From NCBI RefSeq assembly GCF_032380675.1, contig NZ_JAWDIX010000002.1:372001-436000 (forward strand): 64,000 nt of DNA, in the 5' to 3' direction. The notes under the pieces were generated by a model that did no database searches, was not told the origin of the DNA, and saw only the letters and a list, made by a program, of their open reading frames with translations. The DNA comes from Anaerolentibacter hominis. Its GTDB lineage: Bacteria; Bacillota; Clostridia; Lachnospirales; Lachnospiraceae. This document shows positions 41,447 through 51,257 of the stretch, piece by piece. Position numbers and translations under genes: made by a program. Numbering within the stretch: the first letter of the stretch is position 1; every line of letters starts with the position of its first letter.

Positions 41447-42511
41447 ATGGACGCAGCAAAAGATATCAAATCGTACGGTTTTGAAGAACTGGACCAGATT
41501 CTTCTTGGCTGGGGAGAAAAGAGCTTCCGTACCCGACAGATTTATGAATGGATACATAAGAAGCTGGTGTCAGACTTTGACGAAATGACCAATCTTTCCA
41601 AAGCGCTCAGAGAGCGGCTGAAAGAAAATTTCTGCTTAGGCAGCGCCCGCATGCTGGAACGCCAGGTGTCCGAAATTGACGGTACGGCGAAGTATCTGTG
41701 GGAACTGTCGGATGGCTCCGCGGTGGAGAGTGTGTGGATGAAATACCAGCACGGCAATTCTGTCTGTATTTCTTCCCAGGTGGGCTGCCGGATGGGCTGC
41801 CGTTTCTGTGCGTCCACGATCGGAGGGCTGACCAGAAATCTGCTTCCGGGGGAGATGCTGGATCAGGTTTACCGGATTGAGAAGATTTCCGGGGAACGGG
41901 TCTCCAATATCGTGGTGATGGGTTCTGGGGAACCGCTGGATAATTATGATAATTTTGTAAAGTTCGTCCGCATGGTTTCGGACGAACGAGGGCTGAATAT
42001 CAGCCAGAGAAATATCACAGCCTCCACCTGCGGACTGACGGAGCAGATGCGCAGGCTGGCAGATGAGGATCTGGCGATTACACTGGCGATTTCGCTCCAT
42101 GCGCCCAACGACGAGGTGAGGAAAACCCTGATGCCGGTTGCGCTGCGCTATTCCATTGAGGAAATCCTGGACGCCTGCCGCTATTACTATGAAAGGACGA
42201 AAAGAAGGATTACCTTTGAGTACAGTCTGGTCAGGGGAGTCAATGATTCGGAGCGCTGCGCTGCGGAGCTTGCCAGGCGGCTGAAAGGGTTAAACTGCCA
42301 TGTCAACCTGATTCCTGTCAATCCGATCAAAGAGCGGGACTACAGGCAGTCGGGCCAGGCGGACATTCTCAAATTCAAAAATTTACTTGAAAAATATCGA
42401 ATTAATGTTACTATAAGAAGAGAAATGGGGGCGGATATTGATGCCGCCTGCGGCCAGCTGCGCAAAAGCTATATTGACCGTAACATTTCGGAAAGAGAGG
42501 AGAACGCATGA
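41447..42511 (+). CDS. rlmN: Dual-specificity rRNA/tRNA m2A methyltransferase RlmN
   Basis: A 354-residue radical SAM enzyme that methylates A2503 of 23S rRNA and A37 of some tRNAs. The [4Fe-4S] motif CRMGCRFC gives Cys114, 118 and 121. VMGSGEPLDNYDN is the family GEP motif. The methyl-carrying cysteine is the one in GADIDAACGQL near the C-terminus. The last four bases overlap the start of the PP2C phosphatase (ATGA). Complete for the family. Confidence 0.95.
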   Translation: MDAAKDIKSYGFEELDQILLGWGEKSFRTRQIYEWIHKKLVSDFDEMTNLSKALRERLKENFCLGSARMLERQVSEIDGTAKYLWELSDGSAVESVWMKYQHGNSVCISSQVGCRMGCRFCASTIGGLTRNLLPGEMLDQVYRIEKISGERVSNIVVMGSGEPLDNYDNFVKFVRMVSDERGLNISQRNITASTCGLTEQMRRLADEDLAITLAISLHAPNDEVRKTLMPVALRYSIEEILDACRYYYERTKRRITFEYSLVRGVNDSERCAAELARRLKGLNCHVNLIPVNPIKERDYRQSGQADILKFKNLLEKYRINVTIRREMGADIDAACGQLRKSYIDRNISEREENA

Positions 42512-43260
42512 AATCATTTTCTATGACAGATGTGGGGCTGAAGCGAAGTATGAATCAGGACTATCTGTTCTGCGAAGAAAACGAAATCGGAAATCTCCCC
42601 AATTTATTTGTTGTGGCTGACGGGATGGGCGGTCACCGGGCTGGGGATTATGCATCCCGGTTTTGTGTGAAGATGCTGACCGAAGCGATTGAACAGAGCA
42701 CAGAAGTAGAACCGGTGGAGATTTTTGATGCTGCCATCGGGGAGACGAATGCCAGACTATATCATCAGACCCAGGTGCATGCGGAGCTGGAAGGCGCAGG
42801 CACCACACTTGTGGCCGCCACAATTGTGGGTGATACGATGTATGTGGCTAATGTGGGGGATTCCAGACTGTACGTGGTTCATGACGAATCGGCGGAATTT
42901 GAGGATGGACCCTGTACCATTACCCAGGTGACGGAAGATCATTCTCTGGTGGAACTGATGATTAGAACCGGTGAGATAAAACGAGAAGAAGCGCGGAATC
43001 ATCCGAATAAAAATGTGATAACACGGGCCCTGGGGGCTGCACCTAAGGTGGAGGCCGATTATTTTGAGGTAGAACTGCAGGAGGGGGATAAGATCCTTTT
43101 GTGTTCGGACGGCCTGACCAATATGGTTGAGGATGAAGAGATAAAAGAGATTGTCAGAGAGAGCGGCGATGTAATTTCTGTCGCATGCAGGGAACTGATC
43201 AAGCGGGCCAATGCCCATGGAGGTCTCGATAATATCGCTGTCGTCTTAGTGAAACCTTAG
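42508..43260 (+). CDS. prpC: PP2C-type Ser/Thr protein phosphatase
   Basis: A 250-residue metal-dependent phosphatase that reverses phosphorylation by the kinase encoded next. Motifs: MTDVGLKRSMNQDYLFC at the N-terminus, VVADGMGGHRAGDYAS with metal-binding Asp, VGDSRLYV, and SDGLTNMVEDEEI plus GGLDNIAVVL at the C-terminus. The ATGA overlap with rlmN and the 15-base gap to prkC place it in one operon. It corresponds to PrpC/Stp in other Firmicutes. Confidence 0.95.
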   Translation: MKSFSMTDVGLKRSMNQDYLFCEENEIGNLPNLFVVADGMGGHRAGDYASRFCVKMLTEAIEQSTEVEPVEIFDAAIGETNARLYHQTQVHAELEGAGTTLVAATIVGDTMYVANVGDSRLYVVHDESAEFEDGPCTITQVTEDHSLVELMIRTGEIKREEARNHPNKNVITRALGAAPKVEADYFEVELQEGDKILLCSDGLTNMVEDEEIKEIVRESGDVISVACRELIKRANAHGGLDNIAVVLVKP

Positions 43261-43275
43261 GGAAGAGGTGAGAAT

Positions 43276-45438
43276 ATGATACAACCTGGAATGTTTATAA
43301 ATAATAGATATGAGATTATTGAGAAAGTCGGCTCCGGCGGAATGGCTGATGTCTACAAGGCAAAAGACCACCGTCTGAACCGTTTTGTCGCAGTGAAGGT
43401 TTTAAAAAATGAATTCAGCAGCGATAAGACTTTTGTTGTAAAATTCCGAGCAGAAGCCCAGGCAGCGGCGGGCCTGTCCCACCCTAATATCGTCAATGTC
43501 TATGATGTGGGGGAAGACGAAGGCCTGTATTATATTGTAATGGAACTCATTGAAGGGATTACCCTGAAAGAGTTTATTGCGGCAAAGGGCAGACTGGGAG
43601 TAAAAGAGGCTGTGGGTATTGCGATTCAGATTGCCCAGGGCCTGGAAGTGGCCCATGCCAACCATATTATACACAGAGATATCAAGCCGCAGAATATCAT
43701 ACTGTCTAAGGACGGTCTTGCCAAAGTGACCGATTTTGGTATCGCGAAGGCTGTTTCTTCCAATACGATAACCTCCAACGCGGTGGGCTCTGTACACTAC
43801 ATTTCTCCGGAGCAGGCCAGAGGCGGCTACAGCGATGAGAAGAGCGACATTTATTCTCTGGGTGTAACTCTCTATGAGATGCTTTCCGGAAAGGTGCCGT
43901 TTGTGGGCGAGAGCACAGTTTCTGTTGCCCTGCAGCATATACAGGAGGAGCCGGAAGCGATAAGCCAGATTGACCCGTCCATACCGGTCAGTATTGATAA
44001 AATAGTACAGAAGTGTATGCAGAAGAAGCCGGAGCGCAGATATTTAAACGCTGCCGACTTAATTGCAGATTTAAAATATGCAATCCGTAACCCGGAGGAT
44101 GATTTTGTGTCCGTACCGCCGATGATTAATTCGGATTCTCCCACACTGGTAATTTCAGAGGAAGAATTAAACCGTATTAAAAGCGCGTCGGGGGACGGTA
44201 TGTCCGTGCGTTCTTCCTATGAAGAATCCAGAAGGAACAGCGAGGATGAACGGGAACGAAGAAGGAAACCGGTTCAGGAGAAGCCGGAGCCGGCCCGCAG
44301 CAAGAAAAAGAAAAATGACGATCTGGACGACGACGGTGATATCGATCCGAAGCTTGAGAAATTTATGGTGGCCGGCGGTATCGCGGCAGTTGTCATTCTG
44401 GTATTGATTATTATATTTTTGGTAGGAAAGACAATCGGAATCTTTAATTTCGGCAAGGATAAAAATGACGATCCGAATGGCGATCCAGGCGTAGAAGGCC
44501 CGGACACACCGGGTGATGAGCAGGATAACCAGGACGAACCGGAAGAAACGCCGTTTGCTCTGCCGAATGTGGTAGGTGCAACAGAAGATGACGCCAGAAA
44601 AACACTGGAAGATCTGGGACTGATATTCAGCCCCAATGAGGAGGCATCCTCCGAGATGGAGGAAGGCCGGGTGATCCGGACGGAGCCTGGATTCAACGAG
44701 CAGGTTAAGAAGGGGGATACCATTCAGGTATACGTAAGCTCCGGTGCGGAGGAAGTCGATATCCCGATGGGGCTGGCCGGACTTACCTACGATCAGGTTG
44801 CTTCCCAGCTGACAGAACTGGGATTAAATCCGAAGAAAAACGAAGTGTTTGACGATAATGTGGAAGCTGGCAAGGTGATCTCCGTCAGCCCTTCCGAGGG
44901 TACATCCATTGAGAAGGGAAAAGATGTGACCGTCACGGTGAGCAAGGGAAAAGAGACCGAGGAGACATTGGTGCCGGATCTTAAGAATATGACAAAGTCG
45001 GAGGCCAACAAGGCTCTTAAGGACGCCAAGCTGGAGCCCGGGAAGGTGACGGAAGAGTTTTCTGCCGATGTGGAGAAGGGAAGAGTAATCTCCCAGGGGA
45101 CGGAGCGCAACACAAAGGTGGAAGAGGGCACTAAGATCAGCTATGTGTTGAGCAAGGGACCTGAAACAACCTATATTTATGTGGGAAGTATTTCTGTCAG
45201 TGCCGCTGACAATCCGTTCCAGAGCGAGGAGGAAGAGGGAACCATTTCCGTCATCGTAACCCAGGGCGGACAGACGGAGACTGTCTATGAGAGTGTACTG
45301 ACCTACGAGGACTTTGAGCCTACTTTAAATGGTCTTGTGATTCAGGGATTTCAGGAGGGAACCGGAACGGTGGAGATTTATCTGGACGGTGACCTGCTGA
45401 TCAAGAAGAAAGTGGACTTTGTGAAGCAGGAGGCTTAA
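43276..45438 (+). CDS. prkC: PASTA-domain Ser/Thr protein kinase
   Basis: A 720-residue membrane kinase. The cytoplasmic kinase domain (about residues 10-270) has the glycine loop GSGGMADVY, Lys41, catalytic Asp135 in HRDIKPQN and DFG. A charged linker leads to one membrane segment (about 365-390) and an outside part with three PASTA repeats (about 430-635). A beta-rich tail of about 85 residues follows that is not PASTA. PASTA repeats bind muropeptides or lipid II, so it probably reports wall status. The phosphatase partner lies directly upstream and rsgA directly downstream. Confidence 0.95.
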   Translation: MIQPGMFINNRYEIIEKVGSGGMADVYKAKDHRLNRFVAVKVLKNEFSSDKTFVVKFRAEAQAAAGLSHPNIVNVYDVGEDEGLYYIVMELIEGITLKEFIAAKGRLGVKEAVGIAIQIAQGLEVAHANHIIHRDIKPQNIILSKDGLAKVTDFGIAKAVSSNTITSNAVGSVHYISPEQARGGYSDEKSDIYSLGVTLYEMLSGKVPFVGESTVSVALQHIQEEPEAISQIDPSIPVSIDKIVQKCMQKKPERRYLNAADLIADLKYAIRNPEDDFVSVPPMINSDSPTLVISEEELNRIKSASGDGMSVRSSYEESRRNSEDERERRRKPVQEKPEPARSKKKKNDDLDDDGDIDPKLEKFMVAGGIAAVVILVLIIIFLVGKTIGIFNFGKDKNDDPNGDPGVEGPDTPGDEQDNQDEPEETPFALPNVVGATEDDARKTLEDLGLIFSPNEEASSEMEEGRVIRTEPGFNEQVKKGDTIQVYVSSGAEEVDIPMGLAGLTYDQVASQLTELGLNPKKNEVFDDNVEAGKVISVSPSEGTSIEKGKDVTVTVSKGKETEETLVPDLKNMTKSEANKALKDAKLEPGKVTEEFSADVEKGRVISQGTERNTKVEEGTKISYVLSKGPETTYIYVGSISVSAADNPFQSEEEEGTISVIVTQGGQTETVYESVLTYEDFEPTLNGLVIQGFQEGTGTVEIYLDGDLLIKKKVDFVKQEA

Positions 45439-46319
45439 TGCAGGGTAAGATAATGAAGGGAATCGCCGGTTTCTACTACGTTCATGTCCCCGGAAGGGGC
45501 GTGTATGAATGCAAGGCGAAAGGCATATTCCGGAATCAGAAAGTGAAACCCCTGGTGGGGGATAATGTGATAATTGAAGAATTAAACGAGGAAGGGATGG
45601 TGGGTAATATTACCACCATCCTTCCACGTAAGAATGATTTAATACGGCCGAATGTGGCAAATGTGGATCAGGCTCTGGTGGTCTTTGCCGCCGTCTCCCC
45701 TGAACCCAACCTAAATCTGCTGGACAATTTTCTGGTTATGATGAGAAAAGCGCAGATTGAAACGAGGATCTGTTTTAATAAGATGGATCTGGCTGCGTCC
45801 GGCAAAACCGGCAGCCTGGAAGAGATTTACAGGGACTGCGGGGCTAAGGTCTGTTCGCTGAGCGCTCTGAATGCCTGCGGAATAACGGGGATAAAGGAAT
45901 TTCTCAGGGACAAGACAACCGTACTTGCCGGGCCGTCCGGTGTGGGAAAATCCACGCTGATCAATCTTCTGGTGCCGAAAGCCGCGATGGAAACCGGTTC
46001 AATCAGCGAGAAAATACAGCGGGGAAAACATACGACCAGGCATTCGGAGCTGTTCTCTCTGGAAGAGGGCGGATATATTTTCGATACGCCTGGCTTTAGT
46101 TCTTTTTTTGTAAAGGATATGGAGGCGGATGAACTAAAGGAGTACTATCCGGAGTTTATTCCCTATGAGGAACAGTGCCGCTTTCAGGGCTGCGTTCACA
46201 TAAACGAACCGGTTTGCGGCGTGAAATGCGCGGTGGAAACCGGGGAGATCAGCGCCAGCCGGTACGCCAACTATAAATTAATCTATGATAATCTGAAACA
46301 GGAGAAGAAGTACAGATAA
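45438..46319 (+). CDS. rsgA: Ribosome small subunit GTPase RsgA
   Basis: A 293-residue circularly permuted GTPase that aids 30S maturation. An N-terminal OB fold is followed by the G4-like FNKMDL, then P-loop AGPSGVGKSTL and switch region DTPGFSSF, the permuted order being diagnostic. A zinc knuckle is formed by CRFQGCVH and the Cys residues of PVCGVKC. It shares one base with the end of prkC, and rpe and thiN follow, as in Bacillus. Confidence 0.95.
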   Translation: MQGKIMKGIAGFYYVHVPGRGVYECKAKGIFRNQKVKPLVGDNVIIEELNEEGMVGNITTILPRKNDLIRPNVANVDQALVVFAAVSPEPNLNLLDNFLVMMRKAQIETRICFNKMDLAASGKTGSLEEIYRDCGAKVCSLSALNACGITGIKEFLRDKTTVLAGPSGVGKSTLINLLVPKAAMETGSISEKIQRGKHTTRHSELFSLEEGGYIFDTPGFSSFFVKDMEADELKEYYPEFIPYEEQCRFQGCVHINEPVCGVKCAVETGEISASRYANYKLIYDNLKQEKKYR

Positions 46320-46339
46320 CGGGAAAGGATGTAACAATT

Positions 46340-46990
46340 ATGTCAAAAATATCACCCTCAATACTGGCGGCGGATTTTGCCGCGCTGGGAGAATCAGTAG
46401 CCTCTGTGGAAGCGGCCGGAGCAGAATATCTCCATCTGGATATGATGGACGGGCAGTTTGTGCCGAATATTTCTTTTGGTATGCCCATTATAAAGGCAAT
46501 CCGCGGAGGCAGCAGCCTGGTATTTGATGTGCATATGATGGTGGAAAATCCGGATGCCCTGCTTGAGGCGGTAAAAGAGGCGGGGGCCGATCTGATAACC
46601 GTTCATGCGGAGGCCTGCAGACATCTGCACCGTACCATTGGTGTAATCAAATCCATGGGGCTGAAAGCTGGCGTGGCCCTGAATCCGGCAACGCCTTTGG
46701 ACGTGCTGGACTATGTGCTGGAGGATCTGGATCTGGTTCTGATCATGACGGTTAACCCTGGTTTTGGGGGTCAGAAGCTGATTCCGGCCTGCTATGGGAA
46801 AATACAGGCTCTGAAAAAGCGGATTCAGGAGAAAAACTTAAATATTGAAATCGAAGTGGACGGTGGAGTAGATAAAACGACGATCCGAAAGCTTCAGGAA
46901 GCGGGGGCGGATGTATTTGTAGCGGGTACTGCGGTATTTAAGGGCGATATTGCAGACAATATGAAGACTCTGCGGGAACAGTTAAGATGA
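46340..46990 (+). CDS. rpe: Ribulose-phosphate 3-epimerase
   Basis: A 216-residue TIM-barrel enzyme that interconverts ribulose 5-phosphate and xylulose 5-phosphate in the pentose phosphate pathway. SPSILAADFAALG, LDMMDGQFVPNISFG, DVHMMVENP and MTVNPGFGGQ are all present, and VDGGVDKTT supplies the C-terminal catalytic Asp. GGAAAGGATG precedes the start. The last four bases overlap thiN. Confidence 0.96.
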   Translation: MSKISPSILAADFAALGESVASVEAAGAEYLHLDMMDGQFVPNISFGMPIIKAIRGGSSLVFDVHMMVENPDALLEAVKEAGADLITVHAEACRHLHRTIGVIKSMGLKAGVALNPATPLDVLDYVLEDLDLVLIMTVNPGFGGQKLIPACYGKIQALKKRIQEKNLNIEIEVDGGVDKTTIRKLQEAGADVFVAGTAVFKGDIADNMKTLREQLR

Positions 46991-47658
46991 GCAGGGGTCT
47001 GATCCTGACCGGCGGGAGACTGAATCGTCACTTTCTGGAATCCTATCTTAAAACGGAGCAGTTTGATAAAATATTCTGTGTGGACGGAGCTCTGGAAACC
47101 GTGGAGGAAATTGGACTGGCGGTCGATTATCTTCTGGGAGATTTTGACTCTGTAGATCCGGAACTGCTGGATCGTTTCAGAAGGAAGGTTTCCTGCGGGG
47201 AATTGTCCACCATCATCCAGGAGTACAATCCGGTCAAGGATGCCACCGATACGGAGATAGCCATCGATCTGGCTGCTGAGATGGGGCTGTCGGAACTGGT
47301 TATTTTGGGAGCAACCGGCTCCCGGACCGATCATCTGCTGGGTAATATTTCTCTGCTGAAAAAGACATTGGATGCAGGGATGCAGGCTTTCCTTCTGGAC
47401 GAGTACAACAAGATTTATTTAGTCCGGGAAGGTTTGACGATAAGGCGGGAAGAACAGTATGGAAGCTATGTATCTCTGCTGCCCTTCGGAGGTATTGTAA
47501 AAGGGGTAACCCTTAGAGGTTTTTCCTACGATCTGACAGACCGGGATTATGAATACGGGAGCTCTCTTGGCATCAGCAATGAGATTGCAGAAGAAGAGGG
47601 ACGTATTTCATTTGAATCGGGGATTCTTCTGGTTATTGAAGCCAGGGATGGAGAATAA
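46987..47658 (+). CDS. thiN: Thiamine pyrophosphokinase
   Basis: A 223-residue enzyme that transfers pyrophosphate from ATP to thiamine. FCVDGALETVEEIG and YLLGDFDSVDPELL form the ATP and metal-binding part. KDATDTEIAIDLA and LGATGSRTDHLLGN are the thiamine-site signatures. It overlaps rpe by four bases (ATGA) and ends the conserved block. ychF follows 49 bases later. Confidence 0.92.
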   Translation: MSRGLILTGGRLNRHFLESYLKTEQFDKIFCVDGALETVEEIGLAVDYLLGDFDSVDPELLDRFRRKVSCGELSTIIQEYNPVKDATDTEIAIDLAAEMGLSELVILGATGSRTDHLLGNISLLKKTLDAGMQAFLLDEYNKIYLVREGLTIRREEQYGSYVSLLPFGGIVKGVTLRGFSYDLTDRDYEYGSSLGISNEIAEEEGRISFESGILLVIEARDGE

Positions 47659-47707
47659 GAGAAGAGAAAAAGCGAAGTTCGCTGGTTACTAGGAGGAAAT
47701 ATTAAAA

Positions 47708-48805
47708 ATGAAGCTTGGAATTGTCGGCTTGCCGAATGTTGGAAAAAGTACACTGTTTAACTCACTGACCAAGGCCGGAGCGGAATCGGCCAATTATCCG
47801 TTTTGCACCATCGATCCCAATGTGGGGATTGTTCCGGTTCCCGATGAACGGCTGACCGTTCTGACGAAAATGCATGACTCTGCCAAGACGGTTCCTGCAA
47901 CCATAGAATTTGTGGATATTGCCGGGCTGGTAAAGGGCGCGTCAAAAGGGGAAGGTCTGGGCAATCAGTTTTTATCCAATATCCGGGAAGTAGATGCAAT
48001 TGTACATGTAGTCCGCTGCTTTGAGGACAGTAATATTATTCATGTGGATGGCTCTATTGATCCTCTGAGGGATATTGAGACAATCAATCTGGAACTGATT
48101 TTCTCCGATATTGAAATTCTGGAGAGAAGGATCAGCCGGGTAGCCAGAGCGGCCAAAAACGATAAGGCGATGGCCAAGGAACTGAATCTGTTAGAACGGC
48201 TGAAGGCATACCTGGAAGACGGTAAAATGGCGATCACATTCGAGACAGAGGATGAGGATGAATTAAACTGGCTGAAAGAATACAACCTTTTAACAGGGAA
48301 ACCGGTTATTTTTGCGGCGAATGTGGTGGAGGATGATCTGGCGGATGACGGAGCCTCCAACGAGTATGTAAACCGGGTCAGAGAATTTGCGAAGGAAAAC
48401 GGCTGTGAGGTATTTGTAATCTGCGCCCAGATTGAGCAGGAGATTGCAGAGTTAGACGAGGAAGAAAAGAAAATGTTTCTGGAAGACCTGGGCTTAAAAG
48501 AGTCAGGTCTGGAAAAGCTGATCCGGGCCAGCTATTCCCTGCTTGGGCTGATCAGTTATCTCACCGCGGGGCCGCAGGAGTCCAGAGCCTGGACCATCAA
48601 GCGGGGAACAAAGGCTCCGCAGGCGGCCGGCAAGATCCATTCTGACTTTGAGAGAGGATTTATCAGGGCAGAGGTGGTAAGCTATGACAACCTGATTGAG
48701 TGCGGAAGCTTAAACAGTGCGAAAGAAAAAGGACTGGTGCGCTCCGAGGGCAAGGAATATGTGGTACAGGACGGAGATGTGGTTCTGTTCCGCTTCAATG
48801 TGTAA
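47708..48805 (+). CDS. ychF: Ribosome-associated ATPase YchF
   Basis: A 365-residue Obg-family P-loop protein that binds ATP rather than GTP. It has the P-loop GLPNVGKSTLFN, G2/G3 region DIAGLVKGASKGEGLGNQFL, an alpha-helical coiled-coil insertion and a C-terminal TGS domain. The usual NKxD motif is replaced (AANVVEDD), as expected for YchF. It binds ribosomes and affects stress responses in other bacteria. AGGAGG-like GGAGGAAAT lies upstream. Confidence 0.95.
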   Translation: MKLGIVGLPNVGKSTLFNSLTKAGAESANYPFCTIDPNVGIVPVPDERLTVLTKMHDSAKTVPATIEFVDIAGLVKGASKGEGLGNQFLSNIREVDAIVHVVRCFEDSNIIHVDGSIDPLRDIETINLELIFSDIEILERRISRVARAAKNDKAMAKELNLLERLKAYLEDGKMAITFETEDEDELNWLKEYNLLTGKPVIFAANVVEDDLADDGASNEYVNRVREFAKENGCEVFVICAQIEQEIAELDEEEKKMFLEDLGLKESGLEKLIRASYSLLGLISYLTAGPQESRAWTIKRGTKAPQAAGKIHSDFERGFIRAEVVSYDNLIECGSLNSAKEKGLVRSEGKEYVVQDGDVVLFRFNV

Positions 48806-48890
48806 GTTTTCGTGATGAGAAAATAAATGCTGCTGTCCATAGACAGGAATGTTCTCGTGCGGACAGAATAAAATAAAAGGAGGAAGGACG

Positions 48891-49769
48891 ATGACAGATT
48901 CTTCCATTCGGTTTCCTGGGCTGGGAATAACTTTTAGTAATTTGGGGGACGGTTTTACGGTCTTTGGATTTAAAATTGCATACTACGGCGTGATTCTTAC
49001 TCTGGGCATGGTGATCGGCTATCTGCTGGTGGAGTGGCAGTCCAGAAGGACCGGACAGGGGAAAGATAAATATCTGGATTTTGCGATCTATGCTATTATT
49101 TTTTCCGTGATAGGAGCCAGAATTTACTATGTTATTTTTGCATGGGATTATTTTCAGAACAACCTGCTGGATATATTTAATATACGGACCGGAGGGCTTG
49201 CCATCTACGGCGGGGTGATTGCTGGAGTACTGACGGCCTATATCTACTGTAAAAAGAAGAAATGGTCCTTCCCGCTGCTGGTTGACACCTGCTGTGTGGG
49301 CCTGATCGCAGGCCAGGCGTTCGGACGCTGGGGGAATTTTATGAACCGGGAGGCCTTCGGAGACTACACAAACAGTTTTATGCGCATGCTGCTTCCCAGA
49401 GCAGATGTAGCCGCCAGCGATGTGACTCAGAAGATGCTGGATCATACGGTAATCGTGGACGGCATTGAATTTATTTCCGTTCACCCTACCTTTTTATATG
49501 AATTCCTGTGGAACCTGATGGTTCTGGCGCTGCTTCTGATTTATACCAAGTACAAGAAGTACGACGGAGAAATTTTCCTGATGTATCTTGCCGGATATGG
49601 ACTGGGGAGAGCATGGATCGAGGGGCTGCGAACGGATCAGCTGCTGTTCTGGGGGACGACGGTGCCGGTTTCCCAGATTGTATCCATCGTACTGTTTCTG
49701 GCAGCGACCGGGGTACTGATTTACAACCGGATAAAAAAGAAATCAAACCGGCAGGCGCCGGTTCAGTAA
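48891..49769 (+). CDS. lgt: Prolipoprotein diacylglyceryl transferase
   Basis: A 292-residue membrane enzyme with about seven hydrophobic segments that attaches diacylglycerol to the lipobox cysteine of prolipoproteins. The signature GQAFGRWGNFMNREAFG holds the conserved Arg and Asn, and VHPTFLYEFLWNL is the second family motif. ATG 48891 follows AGGAGG at 48878-48883; the upstream extension to 48849 is not used. A hairpin terminator and two tandem hairpin units follow. Confidence 0.94.
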   Translation: MTDSSIRFPGLGITFSNLGDGFTVFGFKIAYYGVILTLGMVIGYLLVEWQSRRTGQGKDKYLDFAIYAIIFSVIGARIYYVIFAWDYFQNNLLDIFNIRTGGLAIYGGVIAGVLTAYIYCKKKKWSFPLLVDTCCVGLIAGQAFGRWGNFMNREAFGDYTNSFMRMLLPRADVAASDVTQKMLDHTVIVDGIEFISVHPTFLYEFLWNLMVLALLLIYTKYKKYDGEIFLMYLAGYGLGRAWIEGLRTDQLLFWGTTVPVSQIVSIVLFLAATGVLIYNRIKKKSNRQAPVQ

Positions 49770-49782
49770 CACAGAGATAGAA

Positions 49783-49818
49783 GGCCGCTGCGGGCAGGAA
49801 TATGCAGCGGCCGTTTGT
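49783..49818 (+). terminator. Terminator after lgt
   Basis: GGCCGCTGC (49783-49791) pairs perfectly with GCAGCGGCC (49804-49812), followed by GTTTGTTT. Confidence 0.85.
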
Positions 49819-49824
49819 TTGCAG

Positions 49825-49900
49825 TAAGACAGTCTCGCAAAGCGTGCTGTCGTTTGCTGCAATAAGACAGTCTCGCGAAGCGTACTGTCGTTTGTTGCTC
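49825..49900 (+). repeat. Two tandem 38-bp hairpin units
   Basis: Units start at 49825 and 49863 with TAAGACAGTCTCGC and differ at a few positions. In each, GACAG pairs with CTGTC and CGC with GCG inside, followed by GTTTG. In unit 2 the A residue at the stem base restores an extra pair. They lie between the lgt terminator and the next ribosome binding site. Confidence 0.7.
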
Positions 49901-49926
49901 AGTAAACTAGTATAAGGGGGAACAAC

Positions 49927-51093
49927 GTGGACAATATCACGGACTATGTGAAAAAAATGGGCCATCTGCCGTTTGACCAGATGCCGTTCAATCCGGTTGA
50001 TAGTTTAATACTCAGCAAGTTTGCTTATTTTAAGCTGGAAAAGCTGCCGGATACGGACCGGAGGGAAATAACGATAGCAAAGATTGCCGGGGACTTTTCT
50101 GGCGCAGAGCCTGGCAGCAGTACACGGAATTATTACAGCGGGCTTCACGGGGAAGAAAAGGAACTGCTTCTTTCCATGGGAAAGAGCCAGCGGTTCGGGG
50201 CGGCTGTAGTTACAGACTATCAGAGCAGCTTTGATCCGGAGGAAGAGAAGCAGTTTGCAGCCATGACATTCCGTATTGGAGACCGGGACCGGTATGCGGC
50301 ATACCGGGGAACTGACAATACGATTGTGGGATGGAAGGAAGACCTGAACATGTCATTTATGTCGCCGGTTCCGGCACAGGAAGAGGCGGCAGATTATCTG
50401 AGCGTAATATCGGAAAAATATCCGGACGGGCGGCTGTGGGTGGGAGGCCACTCCAAGGGCGGCAATCTGGCTGTCTACAGCGCCGCATTTGCCGGGGAAG
50501 AAGTCAGGAACAGGCTGACCGGAGTGTTTAATCACGACGGACCGGGATTCCCTTCCGGTGTGATTGCAGAAGATCAGTACCAGGCTGTGCTTGACCGGAT
50601 CTATACATATGTGCCTCAATCTTCTGTGGTAGGGATGCTGCTGGAACAGGAAGGCAGTTATACCGTTGTGAAAAGCCGGCAGATCGGGCTGCTTCAGCAC
50701 GATCCTTTTTCCTGGGAGGTTTCCGGAAATCATTTTGTCACGCTGAAATCGGTTACGCTGGAGAGCCGCCTTCTGGATCATACGCTGAAGGACTGGATCT
50801 GTTCCCTGACACCGGAGAGCAGAAAGAAATTTATTGATGCCCTCTATGAGATTCTGAGTGCTTCCGGGGCGGCCACACTTAAGGAACTGAGAGAAAACTG
50901 GACCCAGGCTCTGCCCAGGATGCTTCTGGCAGTCAATAAGCTGGATGAACCCACCCGGAAAGAGATGAGGAATGTTCTGGAAGCCTTTCTGGAAGCTGCG
51001 AAGGGAAGCCTGGCGGATTTGACCAGAGCGGAAGAAAAGCAGCTCGTGGATAAGGCAAAAAAGGACCTGGGGAGGGAAGTGGAGGAAATTTAG
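49927..51093 (+). CDS. DUF2974 / Mbeg1-like alpha/beta hydrolase
   Basis: A 388-residue cytoplasmic protein with a lipase-like fold. The nucleophile elbow is GGHSKGGNLAVYSA, with the Ser flanked by Gly-His and Lys-Gly, the pattern of the Mbeg1-like (DUF2974) family. A YRGTDNTIVGWKEDLNMSF segment upstream resembles the lid region of class 3 lipases. Charged helical C-terminus of about 120 residues. The substrate is unknown; no signal peptide. GTG 49927 has a purine-rich AAGGGGG upstream. Confidence 0.8.
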   Translation: MDNITDYVKKMGHLPFDQMPFNPVDSLILSKFAYFKLEKLPDTDRREITIAKIAGDFSGAEPGSSTRNYYSGLHGEEKELLLSMGKSQRFGAAVVTDYQSSFDPEEEKQFAAMTFRIGDRDRYAAYRGTDNTIVGWKEDLNMSFMSPVPAQEEAADYLSVISEKYPDGRLWVGGHSKGGNLAVYSAAFAGEEVRNRLTGVFNHDGPGFPSGVIAEDQYQAVLDRIYTYVPQSSVVGMLLEQEGSYTVVKSRQIGLLQHDPFSWEVSGNHFVTLKSVTLESRLLDHTLKDWICSLTPESRKKFIDALYEILSASGAATLKELRENWTQALPRMLLAVNKLDEPTRKEMRNVLEAFLEAAKGSLADLTRAEEKQLVDKAKKDLGREVEEI

Positions 51094-51146
51094 TTCCCCG
51101 GGCCAAAAAATCGAACATAAAATTAACAAAATATTACGAACCCATG

Positions 51147-51200
51147 AAACACAAGAAATAGTTGGTGAAGGATACCCGCCAACGATATCTTGTGTTTTTT
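51147..51200 (+). terminator. Terminator before the mraZ promoter
   Basis: AAACACAAGA (51147-51156) pairs with TCTTGTGTTT (51188-51197). Inside, TAGTTGG pairs approximately with CCAACGA, and T residues continue to 51200. The 3' arm reads into a T tract, as in intrinsic terminators. Confidence 0.85.
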
Positions 51201-51257
51201 GTTGCCAAAGCCCGCAATTAGGGGCTATTTCTGCCATTTTTACCCATAAAATACTCC

